Assembly: GCA_005879065.1 (NCBI GenBank) | Contig: VBLU01000120.1 | Span: forward strand, 1 to 9,708 | Reading direction: 5' to 3' | Source: Methanobacteriota archaeon | GTDB taxonomy: Archaea > Thermoplasmatota > Thermoplasmata > RBG-16-68-12 | Length of the DNA stretch: 9,708 bases | Part shown: positions 1-5,787 of the stretch, piece after piece | Position numbering within the stretch: position 1 is the stretch's first letter | How the letters are laid out: every line of letters begins with the position of its first letter | The notes under the pieces: generated by a model | Databases searched by the model: none | What the model saw: the letters and a program-made list of their open reading frames with translations, nothing else | What the model was told of the DNA's origin: nothing | Program-made: the position numbers and the translations under genes

Positions 1-54
1 GGTCACGAGGCCGATGACGAGGACAAAAGCCAACACTCGAACGGACCTCTGCAT
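1..54 (-). CDS. Start of a secreted or membrane-anchored protein (partial)
   Basis: Only the first 18 codons lie in the window, beginning with ATG at 54 and running off the left edge. They read MQRSVRVLAFVLVIGLVT: two arginines followed by a hydrophobic stretch, which is the typical opening of a signal peptide or N-terminal membrane anchor. The mature part is outside the window, so function cannot be assigned. The gene is divergent from the membrane protein gene at 177. An A-rich tract on this strand (about 90-98) could be its TATA region, with a short leader, but that is weak. The start is chosen because it is the ATG directly before the hydrophobic segment. Confidence 0.6.
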   Translation of the reverse strand, partial: MQRSVRVLAFVLVIGLVT

Positions 55-176
55 GGAATTCCGTGGAAAGAGACACAGCCCTCCGGTATGTCTTTTTTGG
101 CACAAATCAAGAGGATTGTTCGAGGAGGGAGAAAGCCTGAAGGCCACGCACGGCCTGGCCGCGGACGGGTGGCACG
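55..176. promoter_or_regulatory. Divergent intergenic region
   Basis: This 122-base gap separates two divergent genes. The only AT-rich patch is around 87-118, with a run of six T at about 91-96 that is read as A-rich on the minus strand. It could serve the minus-strand gene as a TATA box about 26 bases before a start near 67, or the plus-strand unit with a leader of some 45 bases. No clear consensus is visible, so the assignment is tentative. Confidence 0.3.
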
Positions 177-473
177 ATGCACGTCCTGTGGGAAATCGCG
201 AGCGCGATCCTGGTGATCATCCCGTTGTTCGCCGTCGGCCAGGCATACCGGCAGACCCGATCTCCGCGGCTCCTGTTCGCGTTCCTCGCCTTCGCCGTCC
301 TGGAACTCCGGTTCGCCGTGGCGGTGGCGATCCATTCCGTGATCGTCGTCGATCACACGTTCGAGGAGACGGTCGGCTTCCTGACGGACCTGATTGCGAT
401 CGCGTTGTTCGCCGCGGCGTTCCTATATGCGACGGGGTGGCCTCATGGGAGAGTCGGTGCAGACCTCGCGTGA
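177..473 (+). CDS. Small three-helix membrane protein
   Basis: A 98-residue protein with three hydrophobic segments at about residues 5-21, 31-56 and 65-86, separated by a basic loop (YRQTRSPR, 24-31) and an acidic loop (DHTFEE, 59-64). It is probably an integral membrane protein. The layout, including the YRxTxSPRLL loop after helix 1, resembles small haloarchaeal and thermoplasmatal membrane proteins encoded next to winged-helix regulators; this is recall, not a search. ATG 177 is the only usable start after an in-frame stop at 138-140 and has GGGTGG about five bases before it. Its last 29 bases overlap the next gene, so the two are probably translationally coupled. It may sense or tether something for that regulator; this role is inferred. 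Confidence 0.72.
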   Translation: MHVLWEIASAILVIIPLFAVGQAYRQTRSPRLLFAFLAFAVLELRFAVAVAIHSVIVVDHTFEETVGFLTDLIAIALFAAAFLYATGWPHGRVGADLA

Positions 474-966
474 ACGCGTCCTCGCCCTGGTCGCGGCCCA
501 GCCCGGGTTGCATCTGCGGGAGCTTCCGCGCCGGCTTGGCCTTTCCCTCCGCTCGGTGCGATACCATCTGGAGAACCTCGAGGAACACGACCTGGTGGCT
601 CCGCATCGCAGCGGCCGCTTCGCGCGATGGTTCTCGGCTGGCGCATTCTCGACGGACGACCGAACTCTGATCTCGGCGTTGCGGGTCCGCGGGCAGAGGA
701 CGATCCTCTCCGAGCTCCTCGAAAAAGGCCCGATGCGCTTCGCCGCCCTGGAGAGAGGGACCGGCCTCTCGTCAGCGACGTTGGTCCAGTATCTCCATCG
801 TCTCTCGTCGGATGCGCTGATCGAAGTGGGCGAGGACCGGCGGTATCGATTACGGGATCCGGGCGCCATCGAGATGCGTCTCTCGTCTTACCGGGAGCGA
901 TTCCCTGATCTGCTCTCGGATGCGGCCCGTCAGATCTTCGACCAGCCCGTCGAGGGCGATCGCTAA
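445..966 (+). CDS. Tandem winged-helix transcriptional regulator
   Basis: A 173-residue predicted DNA-binding protein with two winged-helix domains. The first (about residues 8-62) has LHLRELPRRLGLSLRSVRYHLENLEEHDLV, a helix-turn-helix of the ArsR/MarR-like kind followed by a wing with basic residues (HRSGRFARWF). The second (about 70-135) repeats the pattern: MRFAALERGTGLSSATLVQYLHRL and a wing (EVGEDRRYRLR). A helical tail follows. Such two-domain winged-helix proteins are frequent in Euryarchaeota and Thermoplasmatota. The start ATG 445 is preceded by GGGGTGG at four bases, like its partner gene, which it overlaps by 29 bases; an in-frame upstream extension would run through that gene and is unlikely. 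Its stop codon overlaps that of the convergent vapC. Target genes are unknown; the overlap with the membrane protein gene suggests they act together. Confidence 0.85.
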   Translation: MGESVQTSRERVLALVAAQPGLHLRELPRRLGLSLRSVRYHLENLEEHDLVAPHRSGRFARWFSAGAFSTDDRTLISALRVRGQRTILSELLEKGPMRFAALERGTGLSSATLVQYLHRLSSDALIEVGEDRRYRLRDPGAIEMRLSSYRERFPDLLSDAARQIFDQPVEGDR

Positions 967-1391
967 ACCCGTTCGGGATAGTCTCGGATGTGAATGTTCC
1001 GCACATCGCGCCGACCGAGTTTCAGGAGAGTGGCGTCCGCGGTGAACAGCGGACATTCCAGCGCGGCGGCGAGCGCGACGTAGCTCGCGTCGTAGATCGT
1101 GATTCTCTCTTGAAGGGACAGGGCCACGGTTTGCTCGAAATACGCACCAAACAAGGGCACGGTGACCATGTCGCTTCGGTCAAGGTCTCGAGCGGCTTCG
1201 ATCAGTTCAGGATTACGGAATCGGCGAGAGGACGTGAGGGCGTTCAGGACTTCATAGGGGAAGTGGGAGGGCACCCGGAGGGTGAGGCGACCTTCGATGA
1301 AGTCGGATTGGAGTGCTAGGGCGGCTCGGGTATGTGCCTCGTCGAGGAACCACTTGACCGCGACGCTAGCGTCGATGACGGCCAGGTCCAT
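963..1391 (-). CDS. vapC: VapC-type PIN-domain toxin ribonuclease
   Basis: A 142-residue PIN-domain protein, the usual length for VapC toxins, which are Mg-dependent endoribonucleases that cut tRNA or rRNA when not held by VapB. The expected acidic quartet is present: D7 (VIDASVAVKWF), E47 (YEVLNAL), D101 (TIYDASYVALA) and D119 (LFTADATLL). The fold order of alternating strands and helices is intact, so the toxin is probably active. It starts with ATG at 1391, inside the 3' end of vapB (26-base overlap), with a GAGGGG/GTGAGGG sequence 10-20 bases upstream, so it is coupled to the antitoxin. Its TAG stop (963-965) overlaps the TAA stop of the convergent regulator gene. The exact RNA target cannot be read from sequence. 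Confidence 0.93.
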   Translation of the reverse strand: MDLAVIDASVAVKWFLDEAHTRAALALQSDFIEGRLTLRVPSHFPYEVLNALTSSRRFRNPELIEAARDLDRSDMVTVPLFGAYFEQTVALSLQERITIYDASYVALAAALECPLFTADATLLKLGRRDVRNIHIRDYPERV

Positions 1392-1617
1392 AGCGCGAAT
1401 CCCTCACCCCTCGGATGAATGCTGTGCTGTCCCAACCCGGACGGGCCTTTCGTCGAAGTCGATCCATACTCCGTGCGGCTTCGACCCGATTCCGTCGGGT
1501 CTCCCGATCGAGGACCTCGCGAATCGTTCCCCGGAGGATCTCACTCCAGTTGATTCCTTCCAACCGGTCCATTTCGTGTTTCATCTTGTCGTCCACCCGC
1601 AACGTGACAAGCGGCAC
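1366..1617 (-). CDS. vapB: VapB-type ribbon-helix-helix antitoxin
   Basis: An 83-residue protein starting with GTG at 1617. The N-terminal part (VTLRVDDKMKHEMDRL, then NWSEILRGTIREVLDRE) is a ribbon-helix-helix DNA-binding fold: a short strand, a helix, and a second helix starting at the conserved NWSEI. The C-terminal part (VEAARSMDRLRRKARPGWDSTAFIRGVRDSR) is the flexible tail that wraps the VapC active site; the GWDST...IR.xRDSR pattern is common in archaeal VapB proteins. It should repress its own operon, alone or with VapC. The start is supported by a TATA box centred 26 bases upstream, making the mRNA leaderless. It overlaps vapC by 26 bases. The pair is the standard antitoxin-first order. 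Confidence 0.9.
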   Translation of the reverse strand: MPLVTLRVDDKMKHEMDRLEGINWSEILRGTIREVLDRETRRNRVEAARSMDRLRRKARPGWDSTAFIRGVRDSRYGPGRHRR

Positions 1618-1623
1618 ACTTTC

Positions 1624-1643
1624 TATACTGTATATACGGTATA
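1624..1643. promoter_or_regulatory. Predicted VapB operator (20-bp near-palindrome)
   Basis: The sequence TATACTGTATATACGGTATA is an inverted repeat in which nine of ten base pairs match; the exception is T1629 against G1638. It overlaps the TATA box and extends toward the predicted transcription start. Antitoxins of the ribbon-helix-helix type bind such palindromes as dimers, so this is the natural site for autorepression of vapBC. Binding itself is inferred. Confidence 0.65.
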
Positions 1644-1647
1644 TAAA
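1640..1647 (-). promoter_or_regulatory. TATA box of the vapBC operon (leaderless)
   Basis: On the minus strand the sequence reads TTTATATA, preceded by CGAAA, which resembles an archaeal BRE. Its centre is about 26 bases upstream of the GTG at 1617, the normal distance from TATA box to transcription start in archaea. The transcript would therefore begin at or within a base or two of the start codon, and no Shine-Dalgarno sequence is present. Confidence 0.75.
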
Positions 1648-1668
1648 TTTCGCTAGAGGGGGCCGGTC

Positions 1669-1707
1669 GAAAAGGGAAAAGAGAGCGGCGCTGGGAATCT
1701 GCCGCTC
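1669..1707 (-). terminator. Hairpin plus U-rich terminator of the repeat-protein gene
   Basis: On the minus strand, 11 bases after the stop codon of the large repeat protein, a perfect 7-bp stem (GAGCGGC at 1707-1701 and GCCGCTC at 1689-1683, loop of 11) is followed directly by the pyrimidine tract TCTCTTTTCCCTTTTC. U-rich tracts end transcription in archaea; the preceding hairpin makes this resemble a bacterial-style intrinsic terminator. It separates the repeat gene from the vapBC promoter, which lies only about 20 bases further on. Confidence 0.65.
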
Positions 1708-1718
1708 CCGTAAGGGTT

Positions 1719-3857
1719 CTATGGTCTGGACCCGGGCATCGTGTGCTTCTCGATGAGGAGGTAGACGTTGTCCATCGTGCCGTCCTGGTTGACGTCCTCC
1801 GCGTGGTACTCAACGGAGATCCATTCGTGGGTCTCGGGCGTCCCGTCCTGGTTCGGATCCGTCATGCGCTCTGCCCGGAACGATAGGTCGACCTTTTCTG
1901 CGACGCCGTTCGAGTCCGCGTCGGTCCATTTGGCGTCGAGGCGCAGGTACGCGGTCTCCACCGGCACGCCGTTCTGGTCCTGATCGAGGACCTCGGAGCC
2001 ACGGGCCGTGAGGGTCACGAGCTCCGGGTGGCCGTCATCGTTCGCATCCGTCGCCTCGGCGTAGGCCGTGAAGGCGGCCGTGTACTCTGGCACGCCGTCG
2101 TGATTCGCGTCGCGGACCGCGCTCGCATGGATCGTCACGTTCGTGGATTCGAACGCGCCGTTCGAGTTCGCGTCCACCGCGAGGAGGTCGATCGTCGCGC
2201 CGCGGGTCTCATCGACGAGGCCGTCGCTGTTGAAGTCCATCTCCTGCGTCGCGACCAGGTGCAGCTCGACCCGGTCCGGGTGCTGGTCCTCGATCGTGTT
2301 CAGGACGACGCCGTCCAGGGTCGCGAAGGAATGGTCCTCCGGATGGCCGTCGCCGTTCGCATCGACGAAGGCCTCGGCCCGGATCGTGAGGGTGGCCTTC
2401 TCGAAAGTGCCGTTCGAGTTCTCGTCGAGGGCCTCCAAGCTCCCGTCGAGGCTCGCCCGGTATTCCGCGATGCCGTCCTGGTTCATGTCGCGCACGACCG
2501 CGCCGGTCAGCGTGATACGACCGACTTCCGGATGCCCGTCGTCGTTCGCGTCCGTCGCGAGGGCGGTGACCTCGAGGGCCTTCCGGACCTCCAGGATGCC
2601 GTCCGAGTTCGGGTCCGCGCGACCGTACAGATAGATCCGGCCGTCGACCCGCTCCGGGAACCCGTTCGAGTTCGCGTCGGTCGCGGCGAAGGAGACCTCG
2701 ATCCCGCGAGCGAGTTCGTCGAAGCCGTCATGGTTCCGATCGAGCGCTTCGTACGCGGTCACGTTCATCTGGGCGGATTCGTTGTGCCCGTCGTTGTTCG
2801 CGTCCCGGGTGCTCGCGGCCAGGTCGAGGGCCGCCCGGTACTGGATCGTGCCGTTGTCACCGATGTCGTACGTCTGGTAGGCGTGCACCTCGATGTCCGC
2901 CGAGTCCGGCGTCCCGTCGCTCGCGGTGTCGGTCATGCACAGCTCCGCGTGCACCGTGCGGACGAACTCAGCGTTGCCGTTCTCGTTGCGGTCGAATCGC
3001 TGCTCGCCCGCGAAGGTCACCATGACGGACTCCGGCCTCTTGTCCCCGTTCGCGTCCTGGATGTTGAGGGTCCAAAGGCCTTGGGCCGTGTACTCGTGGA
3101 CATGGTCCTCGTTCGGGTCCGCGAAGACCTCGACGCCCTGGCGGCCCACGAGCGCGTTGAACGTGCCATCGGAGTCGTTGTCCCAGAGCTGGAAGTCCCG
3201 GGCGATTGTCATGCCGGCCTCTGGGATGCCGTTCTGGTTCGCGTCGATCAGACAGGTGCCGAGCATCCGTCCGTGGACGTACTCCGGATGACCGTCGTGG
3301 TTCGCGTCCGTCGCGGTATATTCGTTCTTCCAGGTGCAGTTCCCGTCGTCGTTCGAAGGCATGACGAAGTGCATCAGGTCGGGCGCACCGCGGACCTGGT
3401 CGGCGTCATGAGGGAGGACGCCGAGACCGAAGGAATCAAGAGAGCCATTCGCCAGGTCTCGGGCGGTCTCGTTGACCTCCCGCAGGGCGGGGACGTCCGC
3501 ATGGACGGGATCCGGGTTCCGGTCCGAGCTGGGTGCGGGGCTCGGCGTCGCGTTCGCGGGAGCGTCCGAGGGGCTCTGGGCGACGTCCGCGCGGGGCGGT
3601 GCCGGCGTCGGACCGGGGGCGCTCGAGGCGGAGAGGACGCCGCGAGAGGCGCTCGCATCCGTCGCGCCGAGCGCGGTCAGGGAGGCGCCGCGATTCGAGG
3701 GCGAGTAGCCCAGGAGACGCAGATACGTTCCGTCGCGGAGGAGGCCGCCGCCCATCTGACTCAGGACGACGGTGCTGACCGCGACCATTCCGAGGGCGAT
3801 CGCGAGCCCCAGGTACAGGGCTCGTGGCGGGCGTTTGGAGACGCAGTAGGCTTGCAT
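1719..3857 (-). CDS. Membrane-anchored surface protein with 25 calcium-loop-like 21-residue repeats
   Basis: A 712-residue protein. Residues 13-32 (ALYLGLAIALGMVAVSTVVL) form an N-terminal signal anchor. A Pro/Ala/Ser-rich linker follows (about 78-118), then a short unique segment (about 125-183) containing two cysteines' worth of repeats-adjacent sequence, and finally 25 tandem repeats filling residue 184 to four residues before the end. Each repeat opens with DxNxDGxxE, like the calcium loops of thrombospondin type 3 or dockerin repeats, and continues with 12 residues of alternating hydrophobic and polar character that suggest a beta strand. There is no C-terminal anchor or sorting signal. 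The likely role is an extracellular, calcium-stiffened stalk or adhesin; no enzyme motif is seen. ATG 3857 is preferred over an in-frame TTG at 3911 because the TATA box at 3927-3932 places the transcript start near 3904. It is transcribed alone, with its own promoter and terminator. Confidence 0.85.
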   Translation of the reverse strand: MQAYCVSKRPPRALYLGLAIALGMVAVSTVVLSQMGGGLLRDGTYLRLLGYSPSNRGASLTALGATDASASRGVLSASSAPGPTPAPPRADVAQSPSDAPANATPSPAPSSDRNPDPVHADVPALREVNETARDLANGSLDSFGLGVLPHDADQVRGAPDLMHFVMPSNDDGNCTWKNEYTATDANHDGHPEYVHGRMLGTCLIDANQNGIPEAGMTIARDFQLWDNDSDGTFNALVGRQGVEVFADPNEDHVHEYTAQGLWTLNIQDANGDKRPESVMVTFAGEQRFDRNENGNAEFVRTVHAELCMTDTASDGTPDSADIEVHAYQTYDIGDNGTIQYRAALDLAASTRDANNDGHNESAQMNVTAYEALDRNHDGFDELARGIEVSFAATDANSNGFPERVDGRIYLYGRADPNSDGILEVRKALEVTALATDANDDGHPEVGRITLTGAVVRDMNQDGIAEYRASLDGSLEALDENSNGTFEKATLTIRAEAFVDANGDGHPEDHSFATLDGVVLNTIEDQHPDRVELHLVATQEMDFNSDGLVDETRGATIDLLAVDANSNGAFESTNVTIHASAVRDANHDGVPEYTAAFTAYAEATDANDDGHPELVTLTARGSEVLDQDQNGVPVETAYLRLDAKWTDADSNGVAEKVDLSFRAERMTDPNQDGTPETHEWISVEYHAEDVNQDGTMDNVYLLIEKHTMPGSRP
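1734..3308 (-). repeat. Array of 25 x 63-bp coding repeats
   Basis: The array is 1575 bp, exactly 25 units of 63 bp with no insertion or deletion. Across units, position 5 is D or N in all 25, position 1 is D in 24, and G6, N/D3 and acidic E/D9 are each kept in 22. Unit 17 (NTIEDQHPD) is the most degenerate. A second period of four units (252 bp) is visible: CGTTCGAG followed by TTCGCGTC-like sequence recurs at 1907, 2159, 2411 and 2663. The array has diverged enough in sequence that it is an old expansion, not a recent slippage product. Confidence 0.9.
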
Positions 3858-3926
3858 CGGGATTGCACCTGTGACGCCTACCGCGGAGGGAGGGCATATC
3901 GGGACCCGCAAGAGTCTTCCCGACGG

Positions 3927-3932
3927 TTTTAT
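3927..3932 (-). promoter_or_regulatory. TATA box of the repeat-protein gene
   Basis: On the minus strand the gap between the hydrolase and the repeat gene holds CCGGATAAAACCG, the only AT-rich element there. Transcription would begin about 26 bases downstream, near 3904, leaving a leader of roughly 48 bases before ATG 3857. A GGTG about ten bases before the ATG is a weak ribosome-binding candidate. Confidence 0.5.
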
Positions 3933-3961
3933 CCGGAGGTCCGACCCGCTTGATGGATAGA

Positions 3962-4651
3962 TCAGCGGACGATCTGATTCTCAGACGAGAGACTGGCCCG
4001 GATCCAGGCGTCGACCGCCGCCCACACCTCCGGGAACGTGTCCCGCTTCGCTCCGCGCGACTCAAACGAATGCCCCGCGTCTCGGATCACCACGAGTTCG
4101 TACGGTTGGGTCAGGCGCGTCAGCTCGTCTCGAAGTCGAGCGAGGTCGCAGAACGGGTCCTGGTCCCCTTGGACGACCAGGACGGGCTTCACGATCAGCG
4201 GCCATTCCGGGGGATTCTGGACCTCGGGTCGGAACCGCGGATGGAGCGGGTATCCGAGAGTGATCACGCCGGCCACGTCCGGGTCCGACGACGCGCGGGC
4301 GCAGACCCGGGCCCCCATCGACGTCCCGGCGATGAAGATCGGATGGTCGCCCATGTCCTTCCGGAGGAATCGCACCGCCCCTCGCAGCTCGTCTTCCTCC
4401 CGGCGGAGATCCCTCGAGGCGCGGCCTTTCTCGTCGACGTACCGGAAGTTCATCCGCAAAGCGAGGAGTCCGATCTCCGCCGCGGTCTCGGCGATGCGCC
4501 GGACCAACCGATTCCGCAAATCCCCCGACCGGCCGTGTGTGACGACGAGTCCAGCGACCGTCGGACCGCGAGGACGATGCAGCATGCCACGCACCTCGCC
4601 GGGCTCGTTCGCCGGAGGGAAGCGGACTTCCAGCGCCGGTCGGTGGTCCAT
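3962..4651 (-). CDS. Alpha/beta hydrolase, KANL3/Tex30 or dienelactone-hydrolase-like
   Basis: A 229-residue single-domain hydrolase without a signal peptide. Visible features in order: VVTHGRSGD (residues 37-44), the HG oxyanion loop; LRMNFRYVDEKGR (65-77), typical of the KANL3/Tex30 group; the nucleophile elbow GTSMGAR with S111; QGDQDPF with the acidic residue D165 (or D163); and DAGHSFE with H194. The catalytic triad is therefore complete. The family includes esterases and dienelactone hydrolases; the substrate is not known here. ATG 4651 is chosen; an in-frame TTG at 4681 would add ten residues. The gene lies 54 bases after the cupredoxin fragment on the same strand and may be cotranscribed with the cupredoxin genes. 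A link to the aromatic pathway downstream is possible, since dienelactone hydrolases feed maleylacetate reductase, but the genes are on opposite strands and this is speculation. Confidence 0.8.
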   Translation of the reverse strand: MDHRPALEVRFPPANEPGEVRGMLHRPRGPTVAGLVVTHGRSGDLRNRLVRRIAETAAEIGLLALRMNFRYVDEKGRASRDLRREEDELRGAVRFLRKDMGDHPIFIAGTSMGARVCARASSDPDVAGVITLGYPLHPRFRPEVQNPPEWPLIVKPVLVVQGDQDPFCDLARLRDELTRLTQPYELVVIRDAGHSFESRGAKRDTFPEVWAAVDAWIRASLSSENQIVR

Positions 4652-4705
4652 CGACTCGGGATCACGCAGCGCGCTTTTCAATCCGTTGCTCTGTCGTCTC
4701 TGGGA

Positions 4706-4996
4706 CTACGGACTCGGAGGCGACCGGGAGGGCCCCTTGCCACGAACCACGCCGTACACGGCGATGATCAGGGCGATGATCGAGATCCCGAGGGCACCGT
4801 AGCCGAGGGCCGATGCGCCTCCGACGGCCGCGTTTACGGCATCGAGGGACGTTAGCGGGACGACGTGCACAATCCCCATCATGCCGGCCCACGATTGACC
4901 GATGAGGTAGGCATGGACCTTGCAGAAGTAGACGAAGGTCCCCGCGGAATTGAAGGTGTACGAGAACGTGGCCGTCGGCGTGTTCGGGATCATCAC
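4706..4996 (-). pseudogene. Detached C-terminal half of a second cupredoxin domain with membrane anchor
   Basis: A 96-codon frame that can start with GTG at 4996 or ATG at 4993. It encodes the second half of a type-1 copper domain: TFSYTFNSAGTFVYFCKVHAY...WAGMMGIVHV with C25, H28 and M39 or M40 as would-be ligands, then a C-terminal membrane helix (about 66-83) and a short basic tail. The first strands and the loop with the first copper histidine are absent; the matching first strand (FAPENLTVPRGTIIR) sits at the end of the preceding gene in another frame. The most likely history is an intact two-domain, C-terminally anchored protein broken by a deletion of roughly 20-30 codons with a frame change. 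It could still be translated by coupling (TGATG overlap), giving a small anchored protein without a full copper site, or the break could be an assembly error. Confidence 0.6.
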
Positions 4997-5589
4997 GGGC
5001 GGATGATCGTTCCTCGCGGGACGGTCAGGTTCTCCGGGGCGAACGCTTGCACGGCGTATTCATGATCGCCCCATCCGGCGATAGCCGTCACGATCGACGC
5101 CATCCCCGGAGGACCGAGAGTGATCGTCACGTTGCCTTGCATCCCCGGATGAATCTTGCAGAAGACGGTGTAGTTCCCGAGGGCGAGGCTGCTCGTGTCG
5201 AGGTCATATACGGAACCGGGCGCGAGCAACTTGCCGGGGCCCATGTCCGCGAGTGCCCTTTCTGGCGTGAAGAGCGGACTCGAGTCGAAGAGGAAACTAC
5301 CATTCGTGGCGAGGGCGGTCGAGGTCACCGTGTGAACCCCTCCGACCGCGTCCCAGGTGACCGTGTCGCCCGGATGGATTACGATGGACTCGGGGTCGTA
5401 TCCGTTGAACCACACCATCCCTCCCTTCGCGAGCGGCGACCCCATGATTTGCCCGCCGACCTTCACGTGGTACGTCGTGGCGGCGAGGGCCCTCGACGCG
5501 GAGAAGACGAAGACCAACAGCGACAGGATCGAGATGATCGCGAGGACCTTCGGTGTGAGCCACTTCGACTTCGTTACCCTTTCCCACAT
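4993..5589 (-). CDS. Secreted type-1 copper protein (cupredoxin), truncated second domain
   Basis: A 198-residue protein. Residues 14-36 form a signal peptide or anchor (KVLAIISILSLLVFVFSASR, then ALA before ATTY). The cupredoxin domain (about 38-157) has all four type-1 copper ligands: H86 in GGVHTVTS, and C144, H147 and M150 in YTVFCKIHPGM. Such domains carry single electrons outside the membrane, for example to or from terminal oxidases or nitrite reductases. After it comes FAPENLTVPRGTIIR, the first strand of a second cupredoxin domain, cut by a stop at 4993-4995. The remainder of that domain and the membrane helix follow in another frame. ATG 5589 is preferred because a TATA box (5613-5619) lies 27 bases upstream, so the mRNA would be leaderless; ATG 5601 is the alternative. 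Confidence 0.82.
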   Translation of the reverse strand: MWERVTKSKWLTPKVLAIISILSLLVFVFSASRALAATTYHVKVGGQIMGSPLAKGGMVWFNGYDPESIVIHPGDTVTWDAVGGVHTVTSTALATNGSFLFDSSPLFTPERALADMGPGKLLAPGSVYDLDTSSLALGNYTVFCKIHPGMQGNVTITLGPPGMASIVTAIAGWGDHEYAVQAFAPENLTVPRGTIIRP

Positions 5590-5612
5590 GACGGCGGGCA
5601 TCGGGCATTCCG

Positions 5613-5619
5613 TATTTAA
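5613..5619 (-). promoter_or_regulatory. TATA box of the cupredoxin gene (leaderless)
   Basis: The minus strand reads GCGTTAAATACGG, with TTAAATA centred at 5616, 27 bases before ATG 5589. This spacing fits transcription starting at the start codon and no Shine-Dalgarno is seen, so translation is probably leaderless. Confidence 0.65.
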
Positions 5620-5639
5620 CGCTCGACGGAACGCATCGG

Positions 5640-5666
5640 GCGACGCGAACGAATTCGAAACGTCGC
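5640..5666. repeat. Inverted repeat in the divergent promoter region
   Basis: GCGACG (5640-5645) and CGTCGC (5661-5666) are complementary arms around a core that holds the palindrome CGAATTCG (5650-5657), offset by half a base from the arm centre. It lies between the divergent cupredoxin and maleylacetate reductase genes, some 20 bases upstream of the cupredoxin TATA box. It may be a regulator binding site; chance is not excluded in GC-rich sequence. The rest of the 198-base gap (5590-5787) shows no gene and no clear promoter for the plus-strand gene. Confidence 0.4.
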
Positions 5667-5787
5667 GCCGGAGCCCGGAGCGAGCAGAGGCCTTATGGCC
5701 TGCGGTCGTCCATCCTGAGCGCGGACCGACCCGCAGTCGAGGACGGTCACGCAGGGGACGCGGACGTTGCCGAAGCATTCGGAATCC

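Noticed and set aside
1734..3308. CRISPR-like or noncoding tandem repeat reading of the periodic 63-bp pattern
   Set aside because: There are no constant repeats with unique spacers; the periodicity follows codons of one open frame with conserved loop residues.
3858..3911. TTG start at 3911 for the repeat protein
   Set aside because: The TATA box at 3927-3932 predicts a transcript starting near 3904, downstream of that codon; ATG 3857 directly precedes the basic residues and membrane anchor.
2028..3953. A 641-codon open frame on the plus strand, opposite the repeat-protein gene
   Set aside because: It is the antisense shadow of a GC-rich 63-bp repeat, which keeps stops out of the opposite frame for its whole length. 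Its product is a Val/Arg/Asp-rich sequence without a fold, and the minus-strand frame has the signal anchor, motif and promoter.
4706..4996. Independent intact small cupredoxin
   Set aside because: It lacks the first strands and the first copper histidine of the fold, while the missing first strand is found at the end of the adjoining gene, so a broken second domain explains it better.
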